Assembly: GCA_021296515.1 (NCBI GenBank)
Contig: JAGWAH010000027.1
Location: 1 to 42,460 of the forward strand
DNA from: Acidobacteriota bacterium
Lineage (GTDB): Bacteria; Acidobacteriota; Vicinamibacteria; Vicinamibacterales; UBA8438
Reading direction: 5' to 3'
Length of the DNA: 42,460 bases
Positions 23,745 to 33,738 of the stretch are shown piece after piece. Each line of letters begins with the position of its first letter. Positions within the stretch are counted from its first letter, which is position 1. The position numbers and the translations under genes were made by a program. The notes under the pieces are model-generated. The model had not been told where the DNA came from, searched no databases, and saw only the letters and a list, made by a program, of their open reading frames with translations.

Positions 23745-25151
23745 GTGATTCATTTTCCAGCGCTCCGTTGGGGCACGCCCTACCGGAGCCTCGACATCGA
23801 CAAGGTCGTCCACTTCGACACCGGCGAGCCGGTGGCCGAGGTGAGCCAGGCGAACCCGGGCATCGTGGCGCGCGATCTGCGGAAGGCGGCCCGCGCCCGG
23901 CAGGTGCTTCGCGAGGTGCACCCGGCCGATCTCCTGCAGATGGTGAAGAAGGCCGCCGAGCTCTTCTCCACCGCCGAGCTGCCGCTCGGGGACGGCACGC
24001 AAACGCCGGACGAGTTCGTCCGGCAGCAGTCCGCCACCACCGGGCTTCCCGAGCACATGTGCCGGATGAACATGGAGAAGCTCCGGTACGTGCTAGACCA
24101 CATCGACGAGATCCTCGCCTCGCTGACGCGCCATCTCGACCCCGGCATCCTCGCACGGGGCTACGGAGAAGAGGACGGCGTGATGCGCAGCTACCAGGCC
24201 ACCACATCGGTGCTCGGGATGGTGCTGCCGTCGAACTCGCCGGGCGTGCACAGCCTGTGGCTGCCGATCATCCCATTGCAGATCGGTCTCGTACTCAAGC
24301 CCGGACCGCAGGAGCCGATGACGCAGGCCTTTTTCGAGGCGGGCGTGCCGCGCGAAGCCGTGGCCCTCTACCCGGGCCTCGGAGAGGTGGGGGCCGCGGT
24401 ACTGAACAACTGCCCGCGCAGCCTGATCTTCGGCGGGACCGCCACGGTGGAGCAGTACGCCGGCAATCCGGCCGTCCAGGTGCACGGCCCCGGGTTCAGC
24501 AAGATCCTGCTCGGCGACGACGAGGCGGACAACTGGGAGCAGCACCTCGACCTGATGGTCGACAGCGTACTGATCAACAGCGGACGGAGCTGCATCAACT
24601 GTTCCGGCATCTGGACCCCGCGCAACGGCCGGGCGATCGCCGCGGCGCTGGCCGAGAGGCTCGGGCCGATAGCGCCGTTGCCGCCCGAGGATCCGAACGC
24701 GGCTCTCGCGGCGTTCACGGTGCCGGGTCAGGCACCGGCGATCTCCGCCGACATCGACGCCGCGCTCGACGAAGGAGGCGTGGACGAGGTGACGGCGGCG
24801 CACCATCCCGACGGGCGTCTGGTGTCGCGCGAGCGGTGCGACTACCTCCGGCCGACGGTCGTCTACTGCCCGTCCCCCGACGTGGCGATGGCGAAGAAGG
24901 AGTACATGTTCCCCTTCGTCACCGTGGTCGAGTGCGAGCAGCGGAAGATGATCGGAGCGATCGGACAGACGCTGGTCGCGACGGGGCTGACCAACGATGC
25001 GCGGTTCGAGCAGGAGCTGCTCGACGCGCGGAACATCGACCGCCTGAACCTCGGTCCGATTCCGACGATCAAGCTCAACTGGCTGCAGCCGCACGAGGGC
25101 AACATCGTCGATTTTCTCTTCCGGCCGCGCGCATTCCAGCGCGCGTCGTAG
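23745..25151 (+). CDS. Aldehyde dehydrogenase superfamily protein
   Basis: A 468-aa protein starting at GTG with GGAG 7 nt upstream. The probable catalytic Cys is in NSGRSCINCSGIW (near residues 280-285). Other ALDH features are VLGMVLPSNSPGVHSLWLPIIPLQIGLVLKPGPQEP (near 155-190) and LIFGGTATVEQY (near 225). The N-terminal third is unlike classical ALDHs, suggesting an acyl-CoA reductase or other divergent branch. The substrate is unknown; together with the AMP-forming-enzyme-like gene upstream it could reduce an activated acid (inference). It is followed after 25 bp by an ABC transporter ATPase gene. Confidence 0.82.
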   Translation: MIHFPALRWGTPYRSLDIDKVVHFDTGEPVAEVSQANPGIVARDLRKAARARQVLREVHPADLLQMVKKAAELFSTAELPLGDGTQTPDEFVRQQSATTGLPEHMCRMNMEKLRYVLDHIDEILASLTRHLDPGILARGYGEEDGVMRSYQATTSVLGMVLPSNSPGVHSLWLPIIPLQIGLVLKPGPQEPMTQAFFEAGVPREAVALYPGLGEVGAAVLNNCPRSLIFGGTATVEQYAGNPAVQVHGPGFSKILLGDDEADNWEQHLDLMVDSVLINSGRSCINCSGIWTPRNGRAIAAALAERLGPIAPLPPEDPNAALAAFTVPGQAPAISADIDAALDEGGVDEVTAAHHPDGRLVSRERCDYLRPTVVYCPSPDVAMAKKEYMFPFVTVVECEQRKMIGAIGQTLVATGLTNDARFEQELLDARNIDRLNLGPIPTIKLNWLQPHEGNIVDFLFRPRAFQRAS

Positions 25152-25176
25152 GTACGGCAGGGAACGGGGGGCTGCC

Positions 25177-25848
25177 TTGCTCGAAGTCAGTCAGCTCACC
25201 AAGACGTACCCGACGGTCCGCGGGCCGTTGCCGATCCTGACCGACGTCTCGTTCTCGCTCTCGCGCGGGGACGCGGCGTCGATCATGGGCCCTTCGGGAA
25301 GCGGCAAGAGCACGCTCCTCTACATCGTGGGCGGACTCGAGCCGCCGACCAGCGGGAAGGTGACCCTCGACGGCGCCGATCCGTTCGCGCTCGACGAACA
25401 GAAGCAGGCCGCCTTTCGGAACTCGCAGGTCGGCTTCGTCTTCCAGGACCATCTCCTGCTGCCGCAGTGCACGGTGCTGGAGAACGTGCTGGTGCCGACG
25501 CTGGTCAATGCGCCGGATGCGGCCGTCACCGACCGCGCGCGGTTGCTGCTGGAGCAGGTCGGGTTGCAGGACCGCCTGGACCATCGGCCGGCCGAGCTGT
25601 CGGGCGGCGAACGCCAGCGGGTCGCCCTCGCGCGGGCGCTCATCCGGAAGCCGCCGCTCGTCGTCTGCGACGAGCCGACGGGGAACCTGGATCGCCGGTC
25701 GGCGGAAACCATCACGTCGCTCCTTTTCGAGTTGCACGAGCAGCAGAACAACGTGCTGCTCGTCGTGACGCACAATCCGGAGCTGGCCGGTCGCTGCCCC
25801 ATCCGCTACCGCCTCGACAACCAGAAGCTTGCCCCCGCGCCCGCATAG
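25177..25848 (+). CDS. ABC transporter ATP-binding protein (LolD/MacB type)
   Basis: A 223-aa ATPase. Walker A is GPSGSGKST (38-46), the Q-loop lies near FQDHLLLPQ, the signature is LSGGERQRVALARALI (near 143-158) and Walker B is LVVCDEPTGNLDRRS. This is the MacB/LolD/FtsE class, which energises FtsX-like permeases rather than solute import. The start is TTG at 25177, preceded by GGGAACGGGGGG. The permease gene begins 23 bp after its stop, so the two form one transporter operon. Confidence 0.93.
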   Translation: MLEVSQLTKTYPTVRGPLPILTDVSFSLSRGDAASIMGPSGSGKSTLLYIVGGLEPPTSGKVTLDGADPFALDEQKQAAFRNSQVGFVFQDHLLLPQCTVLENVLVPTLVNAPDAAVTDRARLLLEQVGLQDRLDHRPAELSGGERQRVALARALIRKPPLVVCDEPTGNLDRRSAETITSLLFELHEQQNNVLLVVTHNPELAGRCPIRYRLDNQKLAPAPA

Positions 25849-25871
25849 GCGCGGCCGGGGAGGAGGCGCGC

Positions 25872-28800
25872 ATGAGTCTGCTCGCACTCATCCGACGGAA
25901 CGTCCTGCACTACTGGCGCACCAATCTCGCCGTCGTGGCCGGCGTCGCGGTGGCGGTGGCGGTGCTCGCCGGCGCGCTGCTCGTGGGGGCGTCGGTACGG
26001 TCGAGCCTGCGTGCGTTGGCGCTCGAGCGCCTGGGCGCTATCGACCGCGTGGTGACCAGCGCCCGCTTCGTGCCGGAGTCCCTCGGCGCCGGCCTGCTGG
26101 CGGCCGATCGGCTGGACGGGCAGTTCGATGCCGCCGCGCCGCTGGTCGCGGTCGAGGGCTTCGTGACGCATCAGTCGAGCGGCCGGCGGGCGTCCGCGGT
26201 CCAGGTCTACGGCGTCGACGAGCGCTTCTGGGCCTTCCACGGTCTGGATCCGGCGGCGTTCGCACTGGGGCGCAACGCGGCGTTCGTGAGCGGCGGGCTG
26301 GCCGGCGAGCTGGAGGCCGTCCCGGACGACGCCCTGCTGGTGCGCGTCGAGAAGCCGTCGGCCGTGCCGCTGAGCTCGCTGCACGGCCGGCGCGACGACG
26401 TCGGCCGCACGTTGCGCCTGGGTATCGAGCGTGTGCTCGACGCCGCCGAGCTGGGCGAGTTCTCGTTCCGGCCGCAGCAGGGTCTGGCGCGCTCGGTGTT
26501 CGTGTCGCTGGAGCGGCTGCAGGGCGAGCTGGAGCAGGAGGGGCGGGTCAATACGCTGCTGCTCGGCCAGGGTCCGGGAACGGGGGGCGACGACGGATTG
26601 GGAGCGGTCGAGGACGCGGCGCGGCAGGCCGCGGCCGAGGCGGCGGTGCGTGACGAGGCGACCCTCGATGATCTCGGCCTCCGGGTTCGCGCAGTCACCG
26701 ACCATGCCGCGGTGGCCGTCGAGTCGGAAGCGGGGCTGTTGACCGACGCAACGGTGGCCGCGGTCGAGAGCGTGGCGTCCGGGCTGGGAGTGCGGGCCGA
26801 GCCGGTGCTCTCGTACCTGGCGAACCAGATCCGTAGCGGGGAGCGGGTCACGCCATACTCGGTGATCACGGCACGGGACCTCTCGGCAGTGGGCGGCGCG
26901 GACCTGCCCGCTGCTTCCGAGGCGGCTGCGCCGGTCATCCTGAATCAGTGGACGGCGGACGATCTGGATGTCGGGCCGGGTGATCCGCTGACAATCGAGT
27001 ACTACCTCTGGGCGGACGAGGGGCGTCTGACTACGCACGAAGCCGAGCTGCGCGTGGCCGGCGTCGTGCCGATCGCCGGCGCGGCCGCCGATCCCGACCT
27101 CACGCCGGACTATCCCGGGATCACGGAGGCGACCAACGTCATCGACTGGGACCCGCCGTTTCCGGTCGACCTCGAGTTGATCCGCCCGGTCGACGAGACG
27201 TATTGGGACGACTACCGGACGACGCCCAAGGCGTTCATTCCCCTGGCCGCCGGGCAGCAGATGTGGGCGTCGCGCTGGGGACGGGTGACGTCGGTCCGTC
27301 TGTACCCCGCGCCGGGCGAGGACCTCGCGGCGACCCGCGACCGGTTGGCCGCCGCGCTGCGCGAGGCGCTCGATCCGCTGGCTCTGGGGTTCGTCGTCTA
27401 CCCGGCGCGCTCCCTGGCGCTGGAGGCGTCGGCGGGGGTGACCGACTTCGGGCTCTACTTCATCTACTTCAGCTTCTTCCTGGTGGTGTCGGCGCTGCTC
27501 CTGGCGAGCCTCTTCTTCCGCCTCGGCGTGGAGCAACGCCTGCGGGAGTTGGGGCTGCTGCGTGCCACGGGGTTTCCGGCGCCCGCCATCCGCCGTGTGT
27601 TCCTGAGCGAAGCGGGCATACTGTCGGTAATCGGAAGCGCGCTCGGCGTCGTCGGCGCGTTGCTGTACGCGGAGCTCATCATGCTTGGGCTGCGGACCTG
27701 GTGGGTCGATGCGGTGGGGACGACGCGGCTGACTCTCGACGCCTCGCCGGCGATGCTGGGTGCCGGCGCGGCCGGCGGCGTGCTGGCCGCCCTGGGATCC
27801 ATCGCCTGGACGCTGCGCGCTCTGGCCCCGGCCTCGCCGCGCAGCCTGCTGACCGGTGCGGTCGCGGAGGTGACCGGGGTCGCGGAGGTCGTCGCCCCGG
27901 AATCGCCCTCCGGATCGCGGGCCTGGCGGATCGGCGCTGCGCTGACGGGCGCCGGGTTCGTCCTGGTCGCGCTGGCGGCGGCCGGGTCCATCGGCGCCAC
28001 GGGCGGCTTCTTCGGCGGCGGCCTGACGCTGCTGGCCGCCCTGCTCGTGCTGGCGTGGGCGTGGCTGAACCAGCGTCCGGGCCGCTACACGGACGGGTCC
28101 TGGTCGGTGTCGCAGGTGGGGTTCCGCAACGCATCGTACCGCCCGGGCCGCAGCGTGCTCTGCATCGCCCTGATTGCGTTCGCGGCGTTCATCATCGTGG
28201 CGGTCGATGCGTTTCGCCGCGAGGGCGCGGGCGACGTGCTGGACCGGTCTTCCGGCACCGGGGGCTACACCCTTCTCGCGGACACGCTCCTGCCGGTGGT
28301 GCACGATCCCACGACTCCGGAGGGACGGAGCGAGCTGTTTCTGGACGACCTGTTCGCGGAGGGCGAGCCGCTGGCCGGCGTGACCCTGGCGCGCTTCCGC
28401 CTGCGCCCCGGCGAGGACGCGAGTTGTCTGAACCTGTACCAGGCGAAGGATCCGCGCGTGCTGGCCCCGTCCGCGGCGTTCGTGGCCGAGGGCCGCTTCG
28501 GCTTCGGCGCAACCGCCGCCGAGACCCCGGAAGAAGAGGCCAATCCGTGGCTGCTGCTCGACCGCGAGTTCGACGACGGCGCCATCCCCGCCCTCGCCGA
28601 CGCCACGTCGCTGGCCTACGCGCTGCACCTGTCGATCGGCGATGACTTCGTGCTGAACCGCGACACCGACCGCCCGGTCACCCTGCGCATCGTCGGGGCG
28701 CTCTCGGACAGCATCTTCCAGCGCGAGCTGCTGATCGGCGAGCGTCACTTCCAGCGCGTGTTTCCCGACTACGACGGCTATCGCTTCTTTCTCATCGACG

Positions 28801-29297
28801 CGCCGCCCGAGCGCACAGGCGACGTGAGCGCGGCGCTCGAGGACCGGCTGGTCGACTTCGGATTCGACGTCGTCTCGGCCGCGGAACGCCTGGCGGCGTT
28901 TCATCGCGTCGAGAACACCTATCTGGCGACGTTCCAGACCCTGGGCGGACTCGGCCTCGTCCTCGGCACGTTCGGGCTCGGCGCGGTCCTGCTGCGCAAC
29001 GTGCTGGAACGCCGCCGCGAGCTCGCCCTGATGCGGGCGGTGGGCTACAACGCCGGCCACCTGTCGGTGATGGTGCTGGCGGAGAACGCCTTCCTGCTCT
29101 TCGCCGGGCTGGCCATCGGGGCCGGGTGCGCCATCGTCGCCATCGCTCCGGCGTGGTTGGAACGGGGGGGCGGGGTTCCGCTGCTCTCCCTCGGCGGCCT
29201 GCTCATCATCGTCGTCGCCACCGGCTTGGCCGCGTCGCTGGTCGCTACCGTCGCGGCGGTGCGGTCGCCGCTTCTCGGGTCGTTGCGAGCCGAGTAG
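25872..29297 (+). CDS. Large FtsX-like ABC transporter permease
   Basis: A 1141-aa membrane protein. A first membrane helix (about 16-38) is followed by a long extracytoplasmic region (about 40-520) and then an FtsX-like block (about 525-640) with GVEQRLRELGLLRATGFPAPAIRR. More helices follow near 640-780, then a second periplasmic domain (about 780-1000) and a C-terminal FtsX block (about 1010-1141) with ERRRELALMRAVGYN. About ten membrane segments in all. Such long two-FtsX permeases resemble those of lipoprotein, cell-envelope or macrolide-type mechanotransmission systems; the cargo is unknown. GGGGAGGAGG precedes the ATG. It pairs with the ATPase just upstream. Confidence 0.92.
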   Translation: MSLLALIRRNVLHYWRTNLAVVAGVAVAVAVLAGALLVGASVRSSLRALALERLGAIDRVVTSARFVPESLGAGLLAADRLDGQFDAAAPLVAVEGFVTHQSSGRRASAVQVYGVDERFWAFHGLDPAAFALGRNAAFVSGGLAGELEAVPDDALLVRVEKPSAVPLSSLHGRRDDVGRTLRLGIERVLDAAELGEFSFRPQQGLARSVFVSLERLQGELEQEGRVNTLLLGQGPGTGGDDGLGAVEDAARQAAAEAAVRDEATLDDLGLRVRAVTDHAAVAVESEAGLLTDATVAAVESVASGLGVRAEPVLSYLANQIRSGERVTPYSVITARDLSAVGGADLPAASEAAAPVILNQWTADDLDVGPGDPLTIEYYLWADEGRLTTHEAELRVAGVVPIAGAAADPDLTPDYPGITEATNVIDWDPPFPVDLELIRPVDETYWDDYRTTPKAFIPLAAGQQMWASRWGRVTSVRLYPAPGEDLAATRDRLAAALREALDPLALGFVVYPARSLALEASAGVTDFGLYFIYFSFFLVVSALLLASLFFRLGVEQRLRELGLLRATGFPAPAIRRVFLSEAGILSVIGSALGVVGALLYAELIMLGLRTWWVDAVGTTRLTLDASPAMLGAGAAGGVLAALGSIAWTLRALAPASPRSLLTGAVAEVTGVAEVVAPESPSGSRAWRIGAALTGAGFVLVALAAAGSIGATGGFFGGGLTLLAALLVLAWAWLNQRPGRYTDGSWSVSQVGFRNASYRPGRSVLCIALIAFAAFIIVAVDAFRREGAGDVLDRSSGTGGYTLLADTLLPVVHDPTTPEGRSELFLDDLFAEGEPLAGVTLARFRLRPGEDASCLNLYQAKDPRVLAPSAAFVAEGRFGFGATAAETPEEEANPWLLLDREFDDGAIPALADATSLAYALHLSIGDDFVLNRDTDRPVTLRIVGALSDSIFQRELLIGERHFQRVFPDYDGYRFFLIDAPPERTGDVSAALEDRLVDFGFDVVSAAERLAAFHRVENTYLATFQTLGGLGLVLGTFGLGAVLLRNVLERRRELALMRAVGYNAGHLSVMVLAENAFLLFAGLAIGAGCAIVAIAPAWLERGGGVPLLSLGGLLIIVVATGLAASLVATVAAVRSPLLGSLRAE

Positions 29298-29432
29298 CGT
29301 TGCGGTCCGGCGCGCCGGGTCGGGGCCGGATCCAACGTGGGATGTATATTGGAGGCAGGGCCGGCCGCCGCGGCGCGCTGCAGCGCCACGGCAGGCACGC
29401 GACGGGCCCGGAGCAGGACACGGAGTTCTCGA

Positions 29433-30185
29433 ATGATCACCACCGAGACTCGCGATCACGTTACGGTCGTTCGTTTGGAGCACGGCAAGGTCAACGCCTT
29501 CGACGTCGAGTTGATGAGACGCTGGATCGCCGAGCTCGCGCGGCTCGAGCAGGCCGACACGCGGGCCGTGGTCCTGACCGGCACGGGCACGGTCTTCTCC
29601 GCCGGCGTGGAGCTGCGCCGGCTGACGGACGGGGGCCGCGATTACGTCAAGGCGTTCCTGCCGTTGCTCGGCGACGCCTTCTTCAAGACGTTCACCTTCC
29701 CGAAGCCGCTCGTCGCCGCGGTCAACGGGCACGCCATCGCCGGCGGCTGCGTCCTGGCCTGCGCCTGCGACTACCGCTTGATGGCCGAGGGCAAGGGCCG
29801 GATCGGAACGCCCGAGCTGTCGGTCGGAGTGCCGTTTCCGAGCATGGCGCTGGAGATTCTGCGGCTCGTCGTGCCTGCCCACCGTCTGCAGGCGGTCATC
29901 TATCGCGGGCTCACCTGCACGCCGGACGATGCCGTGGCGAACGGCTTCGTCGACGAGCTGTCCGCTCCGGACGCGCTCCTCGGGCGCGCCGTGGAGGTCG
30001 CCGCGCATCTCGGTTCGCTGCCGAGCGCGTCGTTCTCTCTCACGAAGCGCATCATCCGCCAGCCCAGCCGGGATCGCGTGGTGCGCACCATGCGGTCGGT
30101 GGACGAGGAAGTGCAGGAGGCGTGGATGTCCGCCCCGGTGCAGGATGCCGTCCGCGCGTACGTCGAGCGAACGCTCCGCAGGTAG
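29433..30185 (+). CDS. Enoyl-CoA hydratase/isomerase family protein
   Basis: A 250-aa crotonase-fold protein. The oxyanion-hole motifs are FSAGVELRRL (near 50-60) and NGHAIAGGCVLACACDYRLM (near 97-116), and the position of the catalytic acids is around GTPELSVGVPFPSMALEI (near 128-145). Members hydrate or isomerise enoyl-CoA; the exact reaction cannot be told. The upstream frame is open to 29337, but GGAG 8 nt before the ATG at 29433 and the family start support the latter. A TATATT sequence at about 29345 may be the -10 of its promoter. Confidence 0.9.
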   Translation: MITTETRDHVTVVRLEHGKVNAFDVELMRRWIAELARLEQADTRAVVLTGTGTVFSAGVELRRLTDGGRDYVKAFLPLLGDAFFKTFTFPKPLVAAVNGHAIAGGCVLACACDYRLMAEGKGRIGTPELSVGVPFPSMALEILRLVVPAHRLQAVIYRGLTCTPDDAVANGFVDELSAPDALLGRAVEVAAHLGSLPSASFSLTKRIIRQPSRDRVVRTMRSVDEEVQEAWMSAPVQDAVRAYVERTLRR

Positions 30186-30383
30186 CCCGCAGGCCGTCCT
30201 CGGCGCGCCCGGTGTCGGCGCCGGGCCCGAATGCCGAAACAATCGGTATGGTGTGCTGCGTCCGGCGCGCGGCGCCGGGGCTCTTCCGTGGCGACACCTC
30301 GCATCGTGACCGAAACGCCGCGCGATGGCTTATCGTTTGGCAGGATGCGAGACGTTCGCATCCGTCTGCAATCAGGAGGCAAC

Positions 30384-33300
30384 ATGCTCCGACGATTCCC
30401 GATTTCGATGGTGACGTGGCTCGGCGCCGTGTTCACGATGACGGTGGCCGCGGCAGCGCCCGCGTCCGCGCAGACGAAGCTGCTTCGTTTCCCGGACATC
30501 CACGGCGACCAGGTGGTCTTCAGCTACGCCGGGGACCTGTGGCTCGCTTCTACCGAGGGGGGCTTGGCGGCCAGGCTGACCGCCCATCCCGGCCTGGAGC
30601 TGTTTCCGCGGTTCTCCCCCGACGGCTCCCGCATTGCATTCACCGGACAGTACGACGGCGACGAGCAGGTCTACGTCATCCCGGCGTCCGGCGGGGTGCC
30701 GCGGCAGCTCACGTACTATCCGGCACGCGGTCCGCTGGCGCCGCGCTGGGGCTACGACAACCAGGTCTACGACTGGTCGCCCGACGGGCGGGCGGTCCTG
30801 TTCCGGTCGCTGCGCTACAGCACCGACCTTTCGGACAGCCGGCTGTTCCTGGCGTCCGCCGACGGCGGGCTGCCGGTGCCGCTGCCGATGCCGGAGTCCG
30901 GGGCGGGAGACCTGTCGCCGGACGGGACGCGCGTCGTCTACTCCCCGTTGTTCCGCGACTTCCGGACCTGGAAGCGTTACGAGGGGGGCTGGGCGCAGGA
31001 GCTCTACATCTTCGATCGCGAGACGCACGTGGTCGAGCGGGTGACGACGCACCGGCGCGCCGACCGCGACCCGATGTGGATCGGCAACGCCATCTACTTC
31101 ACCTCGGACCGGGACGGCACGCTCAACCTGTACAGCTACGACCTCGCGTCGCGCGAGACGACGCAGCTCACCGACAGCGACACCTGGGACGTGCGCTGGC
31201 CGGGTGACGACGGCGCCAACCGCATCGTGTACGAGCTGAACGGCGAGCTGCAGATCCATGCGATCGACGAGGGGACCTCGCGGCCGATCTCCATCACGGT
31301 GCCGGACGACGGCCTGGCGATGCGGCCGTCGCGGGTGGCGGCGGCGGACCTGATCGAGGACGCGGAGCTGAGTCCCGGCGGAGCGCGGGCGCTCTTCGTG
31401 GCGCGCGGCGACGTCTTCACCGCCCCCATCGAGAACGGCCCCACCCGCAACCTGACGCGCAGCTCGTCGGCGCACGACAGGTGGGCGCGCTGGTCGCCGG
31501 ACGGCGGCCGCATCGCCTACGTGTCGGACGCGACCGGCGAGGACGAGCTCTATCTGATTGCGCAGGACGGATCCGGCGACCCGGAGCAGCTCACCACGGG
31601 CGGGCAGGCAATGCTGTACGCGCCGGAGTGGTCGCCGACCGGGAAGCACCTGGCCTACGGCGACAAGGACGGGAAGCTCTTCGTCATCGACGTGGAGACG
31701 AAGGAGATCGTCGAGGTCGCGGACGAGGCGCGCGGTCCGCTGCGCGACTACGTCTGGTCTCCCCGCGGCGGCTATCTGGCGTTCTCGATGACCGATCCCA
31801 CCGAGTTCAGCTCGATCTGGGTCTGGAGCCTGGCCGACCGTGCGCTGCACCGGATCACGGACGAGCTCTTCCACGAGTGGAACCCGGCGTGGGATCCCGA
31901 CGGCGACTATCTCTACTACCTCTCCGACCGGCAGTTCGCGCCGCAGCTCGGCTCCTTCGAGTGGAACTACCTGGTCGACCGCGAGACCGGCATCTACGCG
32001 CTGGCGCTCCGCAAGGACGTGGCGCATCCGCTGCCGCCCGAGAGCGACGAGGTGGAGGTGACCGGCGGGGAGGAGGAGGAGGAGGAGACCGAGGCCGACG
32101 GAGAGGAATCGGATGGCGCCGAGGACGGCGACGGCGCCAGCGACGAGGAGGCCCCCATCGCCATCGAGTTCGACGGGCTCTCCCGGCGCGTCGTGCGCCT
32201 GCCGGTGACTTTCGACAACTACGTCGGGCTGAGCGGCGCCGACGGCGGCGTCTTCTTCATCCGCGGCGGCGCGCAGTACTACGGCCGGGGCGGCGACGTG
32301 CAGCCGGCGCTGCAGCGTTTCACGTTCGACGACCGCGAGACCGAGACCATCGCCACGGGAATCGGCGGCTACGCCGTGTCGCGGGACGGCGAGAAGGTGC
32401 TGGTGCGTCAAGGAGGCGGCTGGAACGTCTACCCGGCGGGCGGCGGCGACGCCACCTCCGTGTCCACCCGGGGCCTCATGGTGGACCGGGTGCCGGCGGA
32501 GGAGTGGACGCAGATCTTCGACGAGGTCTGGCGCCGCTTCCGCGACTTCTTCTACGTCGAGAACATGCACGGCTACGACTGGAAGGCGCTGCGCGACCGG
32601 TATCGCCCGTTGCTGGAGCACGTCGCTCACCGGTCGGACCTGAACTACGTCATCGGCGAGATGGTGGCCGAGCTCAACGTCAGCCACGCCTACATCGCCG
32701 GCGGCGACTGGGAGACCCCCGACCGTCCGAACGTCGCCCTGCCGGGCGCCGTCTTCGAGCTCGACGCCGCGGCCGGGCGCTACCGCATCGCCGAGATCTT
32801 CGCCGGCCACAACGAGGAGCCGCGCTATCGGGCGCCGCTCACCGAGATCGGCGTCGATGCGGGCGTCGGCGACTACGTGCTGGCCATCGACGGCGAGGAG
32901 CTGCTCGGCTCCGACAACCCCTACCGGATGCTGCTGCACCGCGCCGACCGGCCGGTGCGCCTCACGCTGAACGCGGAGTCGACATTCGACGGGGCGCGCG
33001 AGGTGACGTTCACCCCGGTCACCGAGGAGCGCAGCCTCCGCTACCTGGCCGAGGTCGAGGCCAACCGCCGCAAGGTTTCGGAGATGACCGATGGCCGCGT
33101 CGGTTACCTGCACATCCCGGACATGGGCGCGCAGGGCATCCAGGAATTCGTCAAGTGGTTCTACGGGCAGGTCCGCAAGGACGGCCTCGTCATCGACGTG
33201 CGGGGCAACGGCGGGGGCAACGTCTCGCAGATGCTCATCGAGCGTCTCGGCCGCCGCCTCCTCGGCACCAGCTTCGCGCGGACCTACGACACGCCGGGCA

Positions 33301-33701
33301 CCTATCCGGCCGTGGCGTTCCACGGCCACCTCGTCTGCATCCTCGACGAGGACTCCGCCTCGGACGGCGACATATTCCCCTACCGCTTCCGCGAGGCCGG
33401 CCTCGGACCGCTCATCGGCAAGCGCTCCTGGGGCGGCGTCATCGGCATCACCAGCCACGGCCCGCTCCTCGACGGCGGCTCGGTCAACGTCCCGCAGTTC
33501 GGCACCAACGGCGCCGACGGAAGCTGGGTGGTCGAGAACGTCGGCGTGGAGCCGGACATCGAGGTCGAGAACGACCCCCGCTCGGTCATCGCCGGCCGCG
33601 ACCCGCAGCTCGAACGCGCGGTGGAGGAGGTGCTGCGCATGATGCGGGAGGACCCGAAGGCGCTGCCGGAGCGCCCGGCGCCGCCGGTCAAGACGCCGTA
33701 G
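30384..33701 (+). CDS. Secreted tricorn-type S41 peptidase
   Basis: A 1105-aa protein with a signal peptide (1 to about 31, ASAQ cleavage). Residues about 35-640 form WD/TolB-like beta-propellers with many repeated SPDGxRIAF-type strands. An acidic linker (about 560-592, runs of Glu/Asp) interrupts the second propeller. The C-terminal half has a core domain, a PDZ-like domain (about 790-875) and the S41 catalytic region. The nucleophile Ser is in SASDGD (near 991-993), the catalytic His is in LNVSHAYIAGG (near 767), and the Glu is expected near the C-terminal VENVGVEPDIEVEND. This fits tricorn protease homologues that degrade peptides. AGGAGGCAAC is a strong ribosome-binding site. Confidence 0.93.
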   Translation: MLRRFPISMVTWLGAVFTMTVAAAAPASAQTKLLRFPDIHGDQVVFSYAGDLWLASTEGGLAARLTAHPGLELFPRFSPDGSRIAFTGQYDGDEQVYVIPASGGVPRQLTYYPARGPLAPRWGYDNQVYDWSPDGRAVLFRSLRYSTDLSDSRLFLASADGGLPVPLPMPESGAGDLSPDGTRVVYSPLFRDFRTWKRYEGGWAQELYIFDRETHVVERVTTHRRADRDPMWIGNAIYFTSDRDGTLNLYSYDLASRETTQLTDSDTWDVRWPGDDGANRIVYELNGELQIHAIDEGTSRPISITVPDDGLAMRPSRVAAADLIEDAELSPGGARALFVARGDVFTAPIENGPTRNLTRSSSAHDRWARWSPDGGRIAYVSDATGEDELYLIAQDGSGDPEQLTTGGQAMLYAPEWSPTGKHLAYGDKDGKLFVIDVETKEIVEVADEARGPLRDYVWSPRGGYLAFSMTDPTEFSSIWVWSLADRALHRITDELFHEWNPAWDPDGDYLYYLSDRQFAPQLGSFEWNYLVDRETGIYALALRKDVAHPLPPESDEVEVTGGEEEEEETEADGEESDGAEDGDGASDEEAPIAIEFDGLSRRVVRLPVTFDNYVGLSGADGGVFFIRGGAQYYGRGGDVQPALQRFTFDDRETETIATGIGGYAVSRDGEKVLVRQGGGWNVYPAGGGDATSVSTRGLMVDRVPAEEWTQIFDEVWRRFRDFFYVENMHGYDWKALRDRYRPLLEHVAHRSDLNYVIGEMVAELNVSHAYIAGGDWETPDRPNVALPGAVFELDAAAGRYRIAEIFAGHNEEPRYRAPLTEIGVDAGVGDYVLAIDGEELLGSDNPYRMLLHRADRPVRLTLNAESTFDGAREVTFTPVTEERSLRYLAEVEANRRKVSEMTDGRVGYLHIPDMGAQGIQEFVKWFYGQVRKDGLVIDVRGNGGGNVSQMLIERLGRRLLGTSFARTYDTPGTYPAVAFHGHLVCILDEDSASDGDIFPYRFREAGLGPLIGKRSWGGVIGITSHGPLLDGGSVNVPQFGTNGADGSWVVENVGVEPDIEVENDPRSVIAGRDPQLERAVEEVLRMMREDPKALPERPAPPVKTP

Positions 33702-33738
33702 CGCGGGCACTGTTGACCCGACCGGGGACGGAGGCGCG

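Noticed and set aside
25806-30242. A 1478-codon open frame on the minus strand opposite the ABC transporter
   Set aside because: Low-complexity Arg/Gln/His-rich translation, no start signal and no motif; the + strand genes have full domains.
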